DNA of 57,109 bases from an uncultured bacterium (GTDB taxonomy: Bacteria > Cyanobacteriota > Vampirovibrionia > Gastranaerophilales > Gastranaerophilaceae): NCBI GenBank assembly GCA_900547155.1, contig URFH01000015.1:1-57109 (forward strand), given 5' to 3'. Made by a program: the position numbers and the translations under genes. Of the stretch, positions 54,969-57,109 are shown piece after piece. Within the stretch, counting starts at the first letter, position 1, and each line of letters begins with the position of its first letter. Under the pieces are notes generated by a model that saw only the letters and a program-made list of their open reading frames with translations, searched no databases and was not told where the DNA came from.

Positions 54969-55151
54969 TTGAAAAAGGTCGACGAAAGATGGAAAATTTG
55001 CTGTTTTTGCAAGTATATTAAGGCCTGCGACGTTGGCAGGGGCAGAATACAAAATATCGGCAACAATCTCCACGCAATCAACGAAATCGGCTGTTTTGAT
55101 TATGAAATATACAAAAAACAGTCCGAGGGTAATCAGCTCGGACTGTTTTAA
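54969..55151 (+). CDS. Small Cys-rich protein whose 3' end is the terminator
   Basis: 60 aa from TTG with AAGGAGGGTG upstream. WKICCFCKYIKACDVGRGRI looks like a Cys-rich metal or cluster site. The last dozen codons (KQSEGNQLGLF) are formed by the terminator hairpin. The strong RBS supports translation. It lies 17 bases after uppP. Function unknown. Confidence 0.55.
   Translation: MKKVDERWKICCFCKYIKACDVGRGRIQNIGNNLHAINEIGCFDYEIYKKQSEGNQLGLF
55115..55150 (+). terminator. Terminator of the TPR-queD-uppP unit, inside the small ORF
   Basis: AAAACAGTCCGAG pairs with CTCGGACTGTTTT: 13 base pairs, symmetrical enough to act both ways, since the EF-hand gene on the minus strand ends nearby. Confidence 0.85.
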
Positions 55152-55182
55152 GCTTGTTTTTATTGGATAAAACCGGTTTTTA

Positions 55183-55452
55183 TTATTTTGCCTCATATTC
55201 GGCGTTAGTAAAGCCTGCGTTAAAAGCAGATTCGTCAATTGCGCCCTCAGCATCAACATCAAAATCAATGCCTGCAAGCACAACTTTTAGTGCAGAAAGT
55301 TCAGTGCCGGAGATTTTTCCGTCACCATCTTTGTCGAATTTATCAAATGAATTATTTGCTTTCAGTTGTTGAATTTTTTCCAGCTCAGCTCCGCTTTTTT
55401 GCTGAAAATTTGATGTAACGCCCGATGTAATTGCGCCGATAGCTTCTGTCAT
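55183..55452 (-). CDS. EF-hand calcium-binding small protein
   Basis: 89 aa. FDKFDKDGDGKISGTELSAL is a canonical EF-hand loop (D40, D42, D44, K46, S48, E51). A second loop, FDVDAEGAIDESAF, is worn but has acidic residues at several ligand positions. No signal peptide. The first 30 residues are Gly/Ser-rich. Possible calcium sensor or buffer. Confidence 0.75.
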   Translation of the reverse strand: MTEAIGAITSGVTSNFQQKSGAELEKIQQLKANNSFDKFDKDGDGKISGTELSALKVVLAGIDFDVDAEGAIDESAFNAGFTNAEYEAK

Positions 55453-55625
55453 AATATCTCTCCTCTTAGTTTAGTTTTGCATGAAATCTCTTATATTTAT
55501 ATAAAAAATATATACTCACAAAAATTGCTAAAAATATAAAATCATGGATAACAAAACTTAATAAAAGGTAAAAAATAAGCCTTGACAATGTTCTTCGGTT
55601 TTCATAAGATAATAAAAGACGACAT

Positions 55626-55697
55626 TGGGGCGTCGCCAAGTGGTAAGGCAGCTGGTTTTGGTCCAGCCATCCGGAGGTTCGAATCCTTCCGCCCCAG
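55626..55697 (+). tRNA. tRNA-Gln (TTG)
   Basis: Acceptor TGGGGCG with CGCCCCA, discriminator G; D-arm GCC/GGC; anticodon stem GCTGG/CCAGC with loop TTTTGGT (anticodon TTG); T-arm CGGAGGTTCGAATCCTTCCG-type. CCA is not encoded, unlike the tRNA-His. Confidence 0.92.
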
Positions 55698-55821
55698 TAT
55701 TTCAAAAAGAAGATGTTTAGACATCTTCTTTTTTTATTTATGTTTTAATGACCTATTTAGTCGGAAATAAAACAAAGTCGGTTGGGCATACTTGCCCAAC
55801 AAATCAAGTTTTTGGGTGGTA
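55697..55821 (+). repeat. ~124-bp direct repeat, left copy
   Basis: Matches 56986-57109 with a few differences. It begins on the last base of tRNA-Gln and includes the tRNA terminator hairpin, a unique stretch, and the palindrome GTTGGGCATACTTGCCCAAC at 55781-55800. Confidence 0.85.
55709..55735 (+). terminator. Terminator of tRNA-Gln
   Basis: GAAGATGT pairs with ACATCTTC around TTAG, then a run of T. The second copy of the repeat carries the same hairpin with one loop-side change (57000-57026). Confidence 0.85.
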
Positions 55822-55873
55822 AGAAAAAGTTTAGCTATTGTATTTTTTTGAGTAGTTTGGTCGGAAGTATTTT

Positions 55874-55909
55874 CGTCATTGCGAGGGCGGATAGCTCGAA
55901 GCAATCCAG
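55874..55909. repeat. REP-like dispersed palindrome
   Basis: CGTCATTGCGAG ... CTCGAAGCAATCCAG: ATTGC(GAG) pairs with (CTC)..GCAAT. This motif is common in many bacterial genomes as a short dispersed repeat. It lies in the gene-free stretch 55736-56246, which otherwise holds only repeats. Confidence 0.7.
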
Positions 55910-56062
55910 CTTTTAGCCGGTCGGAAATACTCAAAATCATTAATTTTTAAAATGGTCAAAACGGTCTTTTGACGGTCAATGATAAACAAAAAATCTATTA
56001 AAAATTCAATTTTGCAATTAAATACTAAACACTCGTCATGTCCTATCTGAAAAATTTTAGTT

Positions 56063-56082
56063 GTTGGGCAAGTATGCCCAAC
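56063..56082. repeat. Inverted copy of the GTTGGGCA palindrome
   Basis: Reverse complement of the palindrome in the direct repeats (55781-55800 and 57069-57088); followed by CTACCTGC. Three copies in 1.3 kb indicate a dispersed element. Confidence 0.75.
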
Positions 56083-56246
56083 CTACCTGCTTGTTTGATT
56101 TTAGAATTAAATTACAGGCATATGTGAGGCGATTTAGCATGTGTAAAATTTATTTTGGCAGTTGATATGTGGAAAAACAAAAACATGTCCTTGCGCCTCG
56201 TAGGTGTCTTAGAATGATAGGGTATACCCCTATGAATTAATTTGTT

Positions 56247-56822
56247 TCATTTTTTGATTAAGTCAAGGTATTTGCTCACAGGTTTACTAGGTTCTAGCCT
56301 TTCAAATTCATATAAAAACTCATCTTTCCATAATTCTTTCCATTTTTGAGTGATATTAATTCTCGATTGTTGTCTTTGCTCGGGACTTGAAGCAGTACCA
56401 AGATTTTTAACAATCTCAAAAATTTCTTTAATAGGTTCAAAAGGGTAAAGTCCAATGTCATTTTTTGTTTGCCCTATATTTTTATAAAACATTCTACACT
56501 CATCAATTACTCTACTTAATTCAGTTAGAAGTTCTATATGTTCATTTCCGATTGGTTTTTCTATGTATGTATATTTTTGTGCATTTTTTACAGCATTTAG
56601 GATATTGTATGCTAATTTTCTTAAATCCTTAACATGGCTTAGCCGTTGTTGAAAACAATATGCAAGATATGTTGCAGGCAAAGAAAGCAGCAAAGGAAGA
56701 AGTTTAACTAATTTGTCAAAAATAATAGGGTGTTTGAAAGCAAGAAAAACGTAGCCTACCAAAATTATTGATAGAATTAAGATGATTAAATAAACATTAA
56801 ATCTTAAAGTCTTTTTCGTCAT
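56247..56822 (-). CDS. Two-helix membrane protein with cytoplasmic domain, unknown function
   Basis: 191 aa. Helices at about 10-30 (YLIILILSIILVGYVFLAF) and 38-56 (LLPLLLSLPATYLAYCF), then a helical soluble domain (60-191). No recognised family; the layout is similar to small effectors with two N-terminal helices, such as some defence proteins. It lies alone between two direct repeats in AT-rich DNA. Confidence 0.6.
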   Translation of the reverse strand: MTKKTLRFNVYLIILILSIILVGYVFLAFKHPIIFDKLVKLLPLLLSLPATYLAYCFQQRLSHVKDLRKLAYNILNAVKNAQKYTYIEKPIGNEHIELLTELSRVIDECRMFYKNIGQTKNDIGLYPFEPIKEIFEIVKNLGTASSPEQRQQSRINITQKWKELWKDEFLYEFERLEPSKPVSKYLDLIKK

Positions 56823-56985
56823 AAAATCATTATATTAAAAACAAAAAACATATACTAACCCCCAAAGCTTAAATTTTCCATTCTTGCACCTGTGCGCAAT
56901 GCGCATTCTCAAAACGACGTTATACCCTCTCAAACTCAAACTACATTCTCCAGTAAATAGTTCCTAAACACATCAACGAGCGACT

Positions 56986-57109
56986 GTATTTGCAAAAAGA
57001 AGATGTTTAGGCATCTTCTTTTTTATTTATGTTTTAATGACCTATTAGTCGGAAATAAAACAAAGTCGGTTGGGCATACTTGCCCAACAATTCAAGTTTC
57101 TGGGTGGTA
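56986..57109 (+). repeat. ~124-bp direct repeat, right copy (window end)
   Basis: Second copy of 55697-55821, same orientation, running to the final base of the window. No tRNA stands before it. Confidence 0.85.

Noticed and set aside
55466..55705. Minus-strand frame beginning MKYWGGRIRTSG
   Set aside because: It is the antisense of tRNA-Gln, a common false gene.

Overview
The window holds two blocks joined at a tRNA-His gene near 36.2 kb. The left 36 kb is a temperate podovirus prophage, entered from inside its tail-fibre gene. The right 21 kb is bacterial chromosome. The AT-rich host block carries YtxH/DUF948 envelope genes, a CheR-like protein, an AddAB-like repair pair, ligA, queD, uppP and a HisC-HAD fusion. 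This set suggests a gut Gastranaerophilales/Melainabacteria-type genome (the non-photosynthetic sister group of Cyanobacteria). That placement is inferred from gene content alone. The standard genetic code fits throughout.

Prophage late module (1-22.0 kb, leftward). Read in transcription order it runs: zinc-ribbon protein, small and large terminase, a small conserved protein, portal, Bbp19-like protein, scaffold, Bbp17-like major capsid protein, Bbp16-like cement protein, accessory protein, T7 gp11- and gp12-like tail tube proteins, gp13- and gp14-like internal proteins, a 696-aa ejection protein ending in an M15 peptidase, a 2,271-aa polyvalent ejection protein with a HEFAH motif, and the tail fibre. 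Heads resemble Bordetella phage BPP-1 and tails resemble T7. Two small membrane-protein genes are inserted on the opposite strand with their own consensus promoter (9970-10362), which looks like a moron.

Prophage control module (22.0-24.7 kb). It holds a structured gene-free stretch with a plus-strand terminator, a cluster of perfect palindromes, membrane and lipoprotein genes, a repressor with two HTH domains and no protease domain, and the divergent switch region. Rightward early genes (24.7-34.6 kb) follow as one tightly overlapping operon: RHH regulator, replisome organiser, HNH protein, Dam-type and C5 DNA methyltransferases, OB-fold-like and zinc-ribbon proteins, a DUF2303-like protein, a double LuxR-type HTH protein, a protein with 17 hexapeptide repeats, an ASCH protein and many tiny ORFs. 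A large serine recombinase closes the prophage, and its reading frame runs into the antisense of the host tRNA-His.

A GC-rich, modular, palindromic repeat stands out from the AT-rich prophage. At least nine units lie between 16.4 and 29.8 kb. Most fill gaps between structural genes, some appear to supply stop codons, and one sits in frame inside a coding sequence. No copy was seen in the host block.

The host block (36.3-57.1 kb) ends with a tRNA-Gln, then a ~124-bp direct repeat pair around a lone membrane-protein gene. The second copy runs to the last base, which suggests the contig broke at a repeat.
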